This document shows, in pieces, positions 1 through 6,680 of a DNA stretch of 7,935 nt. This DNA comes from Campylobacteraceae bacterium. GTDB lineage: Bacteria; Campylobacterota; Campylobacteria; Campylobacterales; Sulfurovaceae. The first letter of the stretch is position 1. Each line of letters starts with the position of its first letter. A model generated the notes under the pieces. It was not told the origin of the DNA. It did no database searches and was given only the letters and a program-made list of their open reading frames with translations. Position numbers and translations under genes: made by a program. The stretch covers positions 1 to 7,935 of the forward strand of contig JALUKJ010000332.1 in NCBI GenBank assembly GCA_027056615.1, in the 5' to 3' direction.

Positions 1-1276
1 TATCTTTTTCACTCTTAAGTGTTCGTGCAGCCATATAGGCAGGAACGGAACACCCAAAACCAGTTACAAGAGGAATAAAACTCTTACCATGCAATCCAAA
101 CTTATGGAAAAATCCATCTAACAAAAAGGCAACACGGCTCATATACCCTGTAGTCTCTAAAAGAGCTATTCCAATATATAAGATAATAATATTTGGTAAA
201 AATAGAAGTACAGCCCCAACCCCTGCAATAATTCCATCAACAATAACATTTCTTATAAACTCATTACTAATAGTTGAGCCTACCCAATCACCAAAAGCAC
301 CAATAGCACCATCTATCCAATCCATTGGTATTGCACCAAGAGTAAAAGTTAGTTGAAACAGCCCCCACATCAAAAATAGGAAAATAGGAATACCTAAATA
401 TTTATTAATTAAGACTTCATCTATCTGTTTTGTTAAACTCTTTTTACCTCTATCTCTTTGACACTTTACTGTTTCAAGATGAATCCCACGAGCAATTGCA
501 TGGTACTCATTGGCTTTTATCTCTTGGACATTTTTAGTATCATGGTGGGTGTATAGATGTTGCAGTGCTTTTAAAACAATAGGTTGTAACTCCATCATAA
601 TAGGTTCATCATGTAAATCTTTATAGAGGTCTTTATCTTCAAAGAGAAGTCGTAGAGCTATCTCTCGGTTCGATAAATCTCGTAAAGCAAACCCTTTTTG
701 CATTAAAAAGGTCTCTATAGCTAAAACCTCTTCTTCCATAGTATCACTATAGGTAATATTGGATTTAATTCTCTCATGACTATCAGCAACTTCATGTACC
801 TTTTCGAGTAACTCTTCAACACCCTCTTTAGTATTAGCAGAGACAAGAACAACAGGCACACCAATAATCTTCTCTATCTGCTTAACATCTATCTCAATGC
901 CCTCTTTTTTAGCTTCATCTGCCATATTAAGAGCAAGTACCATCTTTTTGTTTAGTTTTAAAAGCTCTAAAGTAAGTAATAAGTTTCTTTTTAGATGTGT
1001 AGAGTCTAATACATTTATAATAACATCATAATCCTCATTAAGTAGATAATTATGTGACACCTTCTCCTCTTGTGAAAAGCCACGAATAGAGTAAGTACCA
1101 GGTAAATCAACCATCTCAAACATATGACAGTGGTGTTCAAAACATAGTTCTGTTTTTTCTACTGTTACTCCTGAAAAGTTACCCACCTTTAGCCCATTTG
1201 AGCCACTCATAGCATTGATAAGCATTGATTTCCCAACATTGGGTTGTCCTGCTAAGACAATTTTAATTGTATCCAT
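1..1276 (-). CDS. feoB: Ferrous iron transporter FeoB, N-terminal 425 residues (cut by left edge)
   Basis: FeoB is the inner-membrane Fe2+ permease with a cytoplasmic GTPase domain. I translated this frame by hand from the ATG at 1276-1274 to the window edge and found no stop. The G domain shows G1 GQPNVGKS (residues 10-17), the G2 threonine in [10 protein letters not shown] (T38), G3 DLPG (57-60), G4 NMAD (117-120) and G5 SAN (146-148). A helical linker, the GDI-like region, follows to about residue 285. Membrane segments begin near residue 294. The conserved gate motif [15 protein letters not shown] lies at about 405-419, equivalent to the GxGCxxPA motif of other FeoB proteins. Typical FeoB has 700-770 residues, so the rest of the membrane domain lies outside the window. 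The start codon overlaps the feoA stop by one base (TAATG), which implies translational coupling. An odd detail is a His/Cys-rich stretch just before G3 (residues 45-51, CFEHHCH). Identification is firm. Confidence 0.96.
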   Translation of the reverse strand, partial: MDTIKIVLAGQPNVGKSMLINAMSGSNGLKVGNFSGVTVEKTELCFEHHCHMFEMVDLPGTYSIRGFSQEEKVSHNYLLNEDYDVIINVLDSTHLKRNLLLTLELLKLNKKMVLALNMADEAKKEGIEIDVKQIEKIIGVPVVLVSANTKEGVEELLEKVHEVADSHERIKSNITYSDTMEEEVLAIETFLMQKGFALRDLSNREIALRLLFEDKDLYKDLHDEPIMMELQPIVLKALQHLYTHHDTKNVQEIKANEYHAIARGIHLETVKCQRDRGKKSLTKQIDEVLINKYLGIPIFLFLMWGLFQLTFTLGAIPMDWIDGAIGAFGDWVGSTISNEFIRNVIVDGIIAGVGAVLLFLPNIIILYIGIALLETTGYMSRVAFLLDGFFHKFGLHGKSFIPLVTGFGCSVPAYMAARTLKSEKD

Positions 1277-1500
1277 TATAGTTTCTCTACCTCTATCTCA
1301 TTTGCCTCTTCTGCACGAAGTCCAATAAGAGTATCATCAACTATTATCTCCATAGTCTGTTTACCTATTGAACAAGCCTCTACACTCAACTCACTACCTC
1401 TTACCACACCAAATGAAGCTAAGCGTACCTTTAAATCTTCACTACTATCTATCTTTTTAATCATGGCTCTATCACCTTTGTGTAATTCTGAAAGTTTCAT
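1276..1500 (-). CDS. feoA: Ferrous iron transport protein FeoA
   Basis: FeoA is a small cytoplasmic SH3-like protein that supports FeoB-dependent Fe2+ uptake, probably by binding the FeoB cytoplasmic domain. The 74-residue length is typical. The family signature is visible: an N-terminal LSELHKGD segment, then [15 protein letters not shown] (about residues 26-40), matching the usual RLxxLGhxxGxxhxV core, and a C-terminal strand with [13 protein letters not shown]. The ATG at 1500-1498 has a strong ribosome-binding site, AAGGAG at 1511-1506, five bases upstream. Its TAA stop shares one base with the feoB ATG, so the two genes form one translational unit. No convincing promoter lies between this gene and the nested repeat upstream, so transcription must start inside that repeat or beyond it. 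Confidence 0.95.
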   Translation of the reverse strand: MKLSELHKGDRAMIKKIDSSEDLKVRLASFGVVRGSELSVEACSIGKQTMEIIVDDTLIGLRAEEANEIEVEKL

Positions 1501-1505
1501 TTTTT

Positions 1506-1511
1506 CTCCTT
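1506..1511 (-). promoter_or_regulatory. feoA ribosome-binding site
   Basis: On the minus strand this reads AAGGAG, five bases before the feoA ATG. It is the strongest Shine-Dalgarno sequence in the window. It lies only about 12 bases from the edge of the repeat element, so the element left the translation signal intact. Confidence 0.8.
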
Positions 1512-1541
1512 TTATTTAACTGCTCGTTCCCACCGTCTCGG

Positions 1542-1707
1542 CAATGCCAATGAAATAAGGAATTAAAACTTGGAATCCGTAGGTTCGATTTCATCGAACG
1601 TTAAAACCAAATACCAAAAATAAAATGATATTTATGGAAATTGAATTTTAATATCATGTTCGATGAAATCGAACCTACAAGATTTGAGCTTATTTCATTG
1701 GCATTAA
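1542..1707. mobile_element. MITE-like non-coding element with 17-bp terminal inverted repeats
   Basis: This 166-bp segment has perfect 17-bp terminal inverted repeats, AATGCCAATGAAATAAG at 1543-1559 and its complement at 1689-1705, one or two bases inside the flanking 9-bp direct repeats CCGTCTCGG. Inside is a second, perfect 21-bp inverted repeat (1579-1599 with 1658-1678), and at the centre an 8-bp pair (1625-1632 with 1650-1657). It encodes no protein. Size, terminal repeats, lack of coding and a putative target duplication fit a miniature inverted-repeat transposable element moved by a transposase encoded elsewhere; 9-bp duplications are known for several insertion sequence families. I cannot name a parent family. 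It sits between the porin remnant and feoA. An alternative is a composite of REP-type repeats. Confidence 0.65.
1579..1678. repeat. Inner 21-bp inverted repeat pair, each arm itself a hairpin
   Basis: The arms at 1579-1599 and 1658-1678 are perfect reverse complements. Each arm is also a palindrome: GTTCGAT, a three-base loop, ATCGAAC, giving a 7-bp stem (1583-1599 and 1658-1674). Each arm also carries GTAG or CTAC on its outer side, so the arms have a direction and face each other. The DNA or RNA can therefore fold either as one long stem or as two small hairpins. Confidence 0.85.
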
Positions 1708-1754
1708 CCGTCTCGGTGGGAATGAGAAAATATTTGATTTTATAATCATAACCA

Positions 1755-2898
1755 TTAAAAGTTATAATTAGCAAAAACTCTTAAATGTTTTGCATCATCT
1801 TCACCCACATTGTGACCTTTTAAATTTGAGGCAATAGCATGAATTTCAAAATCATCATTCATCTCATAACTCAAAACTAAATCAGCCTCAGTAGCCTCTT
1901 TTTTAGCTTCATTGGTCAAAGTAACATACTCTAACCCAATGGTTAAGCCCTCAAATACCTACTTTAGAAGCGTCATACTCTGCCCCATACCACAACGCTG
2001 TTCCATCTTTTCCTGCATTATCTAAAATAAGGTATTCAGAGTTAGAGAAAAATGGACCACCACCAAAACCAGAACTTGCACCATTATCTTTTGCTTTTGA
2101 GTAAGCTGTAGAGAGAGTCAATCCTATATTGTTTTCTGTAGCACTTAAAGTTCCACTATAGACCTTTGCATCGGCATCATTTAAATAGCTCTCTTTAGCA
2201 TACTGTAATCCTACTCCATAAGTCATATCTCCTAGCTCTTTTTCATAATTGGCTTCTAAGTAAGCAATACTATCTATTTCTCCATCTTTTAAGTTGTAGT
2301 ACCAAGCCCCTAGTGCTAAATCTTGAACTCCCTCATAATTCACACCTAAAACTTGCATATTGTTAGAGCCATTTACTTTAGTAAACTTATCAACCACATC
2401 AGCATCAACTCCTGCCATGCGTTGGATTTGACCTAAAAATATAGTAGTATCATCTATATCGCTATTTTCAAAAATAGCAGACTCAAAAGTATTTGGAACC
2501 ATTCCAATATCATCAACCTGTGCAAATGGAGTCTCTATCTCTTGGCGACCCACTTTTAGCATACTTTTTCCAAAATCTAACTGCATATAGGCTTCACCCA
2601 AAATTGTATAAGATTTATGATTTTCACCTCTTAAAGGAACTAATTCATGATTATCATCATTAAACATAGCGTTAGAAGAGTATAGACTAGCTCCAAGAGT
2701 TACCCCATAAAAAGCACCTGTTTCAAGATGAACTTTTCCACCTATTGCATCATCTTTATATGTTCTGTCATCTGTTACATTATGTACTTGATAACTCCCT
2801 CGAATATATCCATCTACTTTTGTCTGCTCTAACGCACTACTTAGGCTTTGGGCATCTACACTCAAAATGCTTAATAGCATTAAACTCACTTTTTTCAC
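1755..2898 (-). pseudogene. OprD-like outer-membrane porin, broken by a one-base frameshift
   Basis: This gene encodes a beta-barrel outer-membrane protein resembling OprD-type porins of Campylobacterota, which pass small solutes. It begins with a GTG codon (2898-2896) preceded by AAGGGAG at 2912-2906. A short signal peptide is visible (MKKVSLMLLSILSVDA, probable cleavage before QS). Alternating-strand barrel sequence with many Gly, Tyr and Asp residues follows, including the stretch FGKSMLKVGRQEIETPFAQVDD. This frame ends at TGA 1953-1951 after 315 codons (SKVGI, stop). The next frame continues at once with FEGLTIGLEYVTL and runs 66 codons to TAA 1757-1755, ending RVFANYNF with the terminal Phe expected of barrels. 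One extra base near 1954-1960 explains this: dropping the A in GGTATTTGAG restores VGFEGLTIG. The repaired protein has about 380 residues. The truncated product lacks its final strands and assembly signal. A sequencing error remains possible. Confidence 0.75.
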
Positions 2899-2905
2899 AA
2901 TATAA

Positions 2906-2912
2906 CTCCCTT
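2906..2912 (-). promoter_or_regulatory. Ribosome-binding site that sets the porin GTG start
   Basis: The minus strand reads AAGGGAG, seven bases before the GTG at 2898. It supports GTG as the start, placing a Lys-Lys signal peptide at the N-terminus. Confidence 0.7.
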
Positions 2913-2923
2913 ATTTTACAAAC

Positions 2924-3005
2924 TGATAACAATTATCGTTTTATGTTTTGAATAATACTCTTTTTTATCTTAAAAAATAATAAAAGTAAGAATTGTTATC
3001 ATAAT
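2924..3005 (-). promoter_or_regulatory. Porin control region: two Fur-box-like sites around a possible promoter
   Basis: An 11-bp perfect inverted repeat, TGATAACAATT at 2924-2934 and AATTGTTATCA at 2991-3001, flanks an AT-rich stretch. The first site extends to GATAACAATTATC (2925-2937), with symmetric GATAA and TTATC halves. The second contains the palindrome TTATCATAA (2996-3004). Both resemble parts of the GATAAT-based operator of the iron repressor Fur. Between them, on the minus strand, TATTAT (2957-2952) could serve as a -10 element, with a weak TTATTT 17 bases upstream (2980-2975). A second possible -10, GATAAT (2937-2932), lies within the first site. Iron regulation would fit the feoAB genes farther along the same strand. 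Site recognition is by eye only, and AT-rich DNA gives chance matches. Confidence 0.45.
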
Positions 3006-3025
3006 AGGATTAGGTTTTAATTAGA

Positions 3026-3050
3026 TAGAGAGAAATATTATTTCTCTCTA
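3026..3050 (-). terminator. Perfect 11-bp hairpin at the 3' end of the PFOR gene
   Basis: TAGAGAGAAAT at 3026-3036 pairs completely with ATTTCTCTCTA at 3040-3050 across a three-base loop. On the minus strand the stem begins in the last codons of PFOR and includes its TAA stop (3040-3038). No clear run of T follows on that strand, so a standard intrinsic terminator is uncertain. It may instead protect the mRNA 3' end, or act together with another factor. It also separates this transcript from the porin promoter about 50 bases on. Confidence 0.45.
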
Positions 3051-6000
3051 AAATTCTCATACTCCTCAAAAATCCCTCTATATCTATTATATAGTGTTTT
3101 AGAGGAGTATCTTGCAGTATCTAAAAACTCTTCTGCTCTATCTTTATCTATCTTCTCTGCCATTTTAAATCTTGTCTCATTATACATAAAATCTTTAACA
3201 TCTATTTTAGCCCCCTTATAATCAAGTGCCAATGGATTTATAGCTGTTCCAATATATTCAGGATTAAATCTAAATAGAGGCCACAATCCACTATCAACAG
3301 CTCTCTTTTGCTGTTTCATTCCATAACGCAAATCATATCCATGTGCAATACAGTGAGAGTATGCAATAATAATAGATACTCCATCATAGGCTTCAGCCTC
3401 CATAAATGCCTTAAGTGTTGCTTTCTCATTTGCTCCAATACTAACTTTTGCCACATATACATTCTCATAAGTAATTGCCATGTGAGCTAAATCTTTAGGC
3501 ATACTAGCTTTTCCACCACTAGCAAATTTAGCAACAGCACCTGTCATAGTAGCTTTAGATTGTTGCCCACCTGTATTTGAATATACTTGTGTATCTAATA
3601 CTAAAATATTTACATTTTTACCACTAGCTAGAACATGGTCTAATCCACCATATCCAATATCATAAGCCCAACCATCACCACCAATAATCCATACAGACTT
3701 TTTAACTAAATAATCTAAAAGCTCCAATAGTTCTGATGAGTCATCTCTCTTTTTCAGTATATCTTTTAATTTTTCAACTCTCTCTCTTTGAGCCTCAATC
3801 TCTTTTTCAGTTTTTTGAGTTGCATTAATAACCTCATCTTTTAGTGAACTATCTATATCTAATTTAGATAAAAGCTCTTTTGCTCTATTTGCATGGTTAT
3901 CAATAGCTAGTCTAAAACCTAATCCAAACTCTGCATTATCTTCAAATAGTGAATTTGACCAAGCTACACCTCTACCTTGAGAGTTCTTTTTCCAAGGTGT
4001 TGTTGGTAGATTTCCACCATATATTGAGCTACAACCTGTAGCATTTGCTACTATCATTCTATCTCCAAATAGTTGACTAGCTAGTTTTAGATATGGAGTC
4101 TCTCCACAACCTGGACAAGCACCACTAAACTCAAATAGTGGCTCTAAAAATTGAGCCTCTTTCATTTTAGAGTGGTCAAGTTTATCTCTATCTATACTAG
4201 GTAGAGATAGGAAATAGTCCCAATCATCTATTGCATTATCTTTTAGCTCTAATTTTGAGGTCATATTAATAGCTTTTTTACTACTATCTTGTTTATTAAC
4301 AGCAGGACACTCCTCTACACATAATGAACAACCTGTGCAATCCTCTATAGATACTGTAATATTAAATAGGTCTCTTTTCTTATTAAATATTTTACCCTTT
4401 GCAGGTACTCCATTAAATCCACTAGGTGCATTTTGGAGTAAATCTTTATCAAAAACTTTAGAGCGAATAACAGAGTGTGGGCAGACTGTAACACATCTAT
4501 TACACTGAATACATATATCACTATCCCATACAGGTACTTCAATTCCTGTATTTCTCTTCTGATATTGTGTTGTTCCAAGTGGCCAAGTTCCATCTTCTGG
4601 CATATCAGAGACTGGAATATCATCACCCTTAAACTCAACCATCTTTTTAGTAACTCTTGCTATAAATTCACTATAATCTCCCTTTAAAGATGGAGCTAAC
4701 TCTTTTTGGGTTGTTATTTTATCTGGTACTTTAATCTCAAATAGATTTTCTAGTGTATTATCTACTGCATGAAAATTCATCTCAACTATCTTTTTACCTT
4801 TAGATGAGTATGTTTTTTTAATAGACTCTTTAATCTTATCTATTGCCTCATCTTGTGGAAGTATTCCACTAATAGCAAAGAAACATGTCTGCATAATAGT
4901 ATTAGTTCTTCTACCCATTCCACTCTTCTTTGCTACGGCATAAGCATTGATAGCATAGAATTTTAGATTTTTATCTATAATTCTCTGTTGTGCAATTTTA
5001 GGCAGACTATCCCAAACTCTATCTTTTGGATATGGAGTATTTAGTAGAAATACACCATTATCATGAGCTATCTCTAAAATATCTAATTTTTCTAAAAATA
5101 CTGCCTGATGAACTGCTATAAAGTTAGCTTTCTCAATTAAATAGCTTGATTTTATTGGGGTTTGACCAAATCTAACATGTGATATAGTCATAGTTCCTGA
5201 TTTATTTGAGTCATATACAAAATATCCCTGTGCATAGTTATCCGTCTGAGTTCCAATAATTTTAATTGTATTTTTATTTGCCCCAACAGTTCCATCTGAA
5301 CCCAAACCATAAAATAGTGCTTGAAATTGGCTCTCTTCTTCTAATATAAAGCTCTTATCAAACTCTAATGATGTTTGAGTAACATCATCATTAATACCTA
5401 TAGTAAAGTGATTTTTAGGATTATCTTTTTCTAACTCATCATATATAGCTTTTACCATAGCAGGAGTAAACTCTTTAGATGAGAGTCCATATCTACCTCC
5501 AACTATCTTTGGCATATTAAACTCTAAAATATCTTGATTTTCAAATAGTGAAGTTACTACATCATGATATAGTGGTTCACCTAAACTACCTGCCTCTTTT
5601 GTTCTATCTAAAACTGCAATAGATTTTACAGATTTTGGTATCTTAGATATAAAATCTCTACTTGAGAATGGAAGAGCTAAACGAACTTTAATTAATCCAA
5701 CTCTATACCCATTACTATTTAAATACTCTATAGTCTCCTCTACTGTATCGGTAGCTGAAGCCATAACAACAATTATTTTAGTTGCATCTTTAACACCAAC
5801 ATAGTCAAATAGATGATAACTTCTACCTGTTAGCTTAGCAAATTTATCCATCTCCTCTTGTAAAATAGATGGAACTTTTTGATAATATCTATTTACACTC
5901 TCTCTCCCTTGAAAATATACATCTGGATTTTGTGCTGTTCCTCTTAGAACTGGATTATCAGGGGTTAATCCTCTCTTTCTATGGGCATTAACCAAATTAA

Positions 6001-6586
6001 TATTTATCATCTTTTTCATAATATCTTCATCTATTAACTCAATTTTACTAACCTCATGAGATGTTCTAAATCCATCAAAAAAGTGTAAAAATGGAACTCT
6101 AGCTCTTAGAGTAGCACTTTGAGCAATTAGTGCAAAATCATGAGCCTCTTGTACATTAGCAGAGGCTAAAAGTGCAAAGCCTGTCTGTCTAACACCCATT
6201 ACATCTTGATGGTCACCAAATATAGATAGACCCTGCATAGCTAAACTTCTTGCTGCTACATGAAATACAGTTGATGTTAACTCTCCTGCTATCTTATACA
6301 TATTTGGTATCATAAGTAGCAGACCTTGAGATGCTGTAAATGTTGTTGTTAATGCTCCTGTCTGTAAAGCTCCATGAACAGCACCACTAGCACCTCCCTC
6401 ACTCTGCATCTCATAGATAGTTGGGATAGAGCCAAATATATTTTTCTCTCTTTTTGTACTATACTCATCACAATGCTCTGCCATTGGAGATGATGGAGTA
6501 ATAGGATATATTGCAATTACTTCATTTATTTTATGTGCTACACGAGCTACTGCCTCATTTCCATCTACTGTTACAAATTTTGACAT
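3038..6586 (-). CDS. nifJ: Pyruvate:ferredoxin (flavodoxin) oxidoreductase, single-chain
   Basis: This cytoplasmic enzyme interconverts pyruvate plus CoA with acetyl-CoA plus CO2, passing electrons to ferredoxin or flavodoxin. In autotrophic relatives using the reductive TCA cycle it can run toward pyruvate. The 1182 residues match the single-chain family (about 1170-1230). The N-terminal domain has YPITPSSPMAE (27-37, catalytic-site Thr30), Glu63 in QSEGG and Arg113 in AARSLAMQG. A second transketolase-like domain follows, then the linking domain with GSDGTVGANKN (near 430). Two 4Fe-4S ferredoxin motifs follow: CIQCNRCVTVCPH (about 690-702) and CTGCSLCVEECP (about 748-759). The proximal cluster cysteines are CPGC (about 823-826), GCSS (about 852) and SHCIAHG (about 1080). 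Thiamine diphosphate binding is seen in GDGWAYDIGYGG (about 968-979) and YSNTGGQQS (about 1001-1009). All key residues are present. The ATG at 6586 has AGGA ten bases upstream. It is transcribed away from pyrB. Confidence 0.96.
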   Translation of the reverse strand: MSKFVTVDGNEAVARVAHKINEVIAIYPITPSSPMAEHCDEYSTKREKNIFGSIPTIYEMQSEGGASGAVHGALQTGALTTTFTASQGLLLMIPNMYKIAGELTSTVFHVAARSLAMQGLSIFGDHQDVMGVRQTGFALLASANVQEAHDFALIAQSATLRARVPFLHFFDGFRTSHEVSKIELIDEDIMKKMININLVNAHRKRGLTPDNPVLRGTAQNPDVYFQGRESVNRYYQKVPSILQEEMDKFAKLTGRSYHLFDYVGVKDATKIIVVMASATDTVEETIEYLNSNGYRVGLIKVRLALPFSSRDFISKIPKSVKSIAVLDRTKEAGSLGEPLYHDVVTSLFENQDILEFNMPKIVGGRYGLSSKEFTPAMVKAIYDELEKDNPKNHFTIGINDDVTQTSLEFDKSFILEEESQFQALFYGLGSDGTVGANKNTIKIIGTQTDNYAQGYFVYDSNKSGTMTISHVRFGQTPIKSSYLIEKANFIAVHQAVFLEKLDILEIAHDNGVFLLNTPYPKDRVWDSLPKIAQQRIIDKNLKFYAINAYAVAKKSGMGRRTNTIMQTCFFAISGILPQDEAIDKIKESIKKTYSSKGKKIVEMNFHAVDNTLENLFEIKVPDKITTQKELAPSLKGDYSEFIARVTKKMVEFKGDDIPVSDMPEDGTWPLGTTQYQKRNTGIEVPVWDSDICIQCNRCVTVCPHSVIRSKVFDKDLLQNAPSGFNGVPAKGKIFNKKRDLFNITVSIEDCTGCSLCVEECPAVNKQDSSKKAINMTSKLELKDNAIDDWDYFLSLPSIDRDKLDHSKMKEAQFLEPLFEFSGACPGCGETPYLKLASQLFGDRMIVANATGCSSIYGGNLPTTPWKKNSQGRGVAWSNSLFEDNAEFGLGFRLAIDNHANRAKELLSKLDIDSSLKDEVINATQKTEKEIEAQRERVEKLKDILKKRDDSSELLELLDYLVKKSVWIIGGDGWAYDIGYGGLDHVLASGKNVNILVLDTQVYSNTGGQQSKATMTGAVAKFASGGKASMPKDLAHMAITYENVYVAKVSIGANEKATLKAFMEAEAYDGVSIIIAYSHCIAHGYDLRYGMKQQKRAVDSGLWPLFRFNPEYIGTAINPLALDYKGAKIDVKDFMYNETRFKMAEKIDKDRAEEFLDTARYSSKTLYNRYRGIFEEYENFREK

Positions 6587-6615
6587 TTTTATATATTCCT
6601 AATAATTTTTGTGGA

Positions 6616-6621
6616 ATTGTA
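6616..6621 (-). promoter_or_regulatory. Possible -10 element for the PFOR gene
   Basis: On the minus strand this reads TACAAT, one base off the TATAAT consensus, about 30 bases before the PFOR ATG. No good -35 element is visible, only a T-rich stretch upstream, which is common in Campylobacterota promoters. The assignment is tentative. Confidence 0.35.
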
Positions 6622-6649
6622 TATCAAAAAAGATTTACCATCCATTAGC

Positions 6650-6655
6650 TATAAT
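6650..6655 (+). promoter_or_regulatory. Probable -10 element for pyrB
   Basis: A perfect TATAAT lies 25 bases before the pyrB ATG, predicting a short leader of roughly 20 bases. No consensus -35 is seen at 16-18 bases upstream; AT-rich sequence is present instead. The leader holds the ribosome-binding site AGAGG (6672-6676), four bases before the ATG. The leader appears too short for an attenuator of the kind seen before pyr genes elsewhere. Confidence 0.5.
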
Positions 6656-6680
6656 CACAAAATTATTTTAAAGAGGTTTT

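Larger units (their letters stand above)
1523..1726. repeat. REP-like palindrome interrupted by an inserted element
   Basis: The outer sequences at 1523-1541 and 1708-1726 are two overlapping parts of one short palindrome. If 1542-1707 and one copy of CCGTCTCGG are removed, the flanks join into a 29-base palindrome with a 13-bp stem (one G/T mismatch) and a TCT loop. Its TTCCCACCG/CGGTGGGAA arms resemble extragenic palindromes of the REP class. The three-base loop reads TCT in the same direction at both ends, so CCGTCTCGG is a direct repeat (1533-1541, 1708-1716), as a target duplication would be. The overall similarity of the two ends also makes a long imperfect inverted repeat able to form a cruciform or RNA stem. 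The REP label is by appearance; copy number in the genome is unknown. Confidence 0.7.

Noticed and set aside
1523..1726. CRISPR array or intrinsic terminator as the explanation for the repeats
   Set aside because: The repeats are inverted and nested, not regularly spaced direct repeats, and there is no T run following a stem as a terminator would have.
1945..1965. Programmed ribosomal frameshift in the porin gene
   Set aside because: No slippery heptamer, strong downstream structure or internal ribosome-like stimulator is evident, and porins are not known to use one. Mutation or sequencing error is simpler.
2924..2934. Exact match to a lac operator half-site (GATAACAATT)
   Set aside because: The full operator is absent, and the match is expected in AT-rich DNA. 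A Fur-like reading fits the genes better.
2745..2951. Open frame of 68 codons on the plus strand opposite the porin gene start
   Set aside because: It lies antisense to clear porin coding sequence and its control region, has low-complexity His/Leu/Tyr composition, and has no family resemblance.
3308..3490. Open frame of 60 codons on the plus strand inside the PFOR gene
   Set aside because: It is a shadow of the conserved PFOR C-terminal region and has no recognisable motif.
4345..4687. Two short open frames, one on each strand, over the PFOR ferredoxin region
   Set aside because: Both overlap the intact cysteine motifs of PFOR in other frames and have no support of their own.
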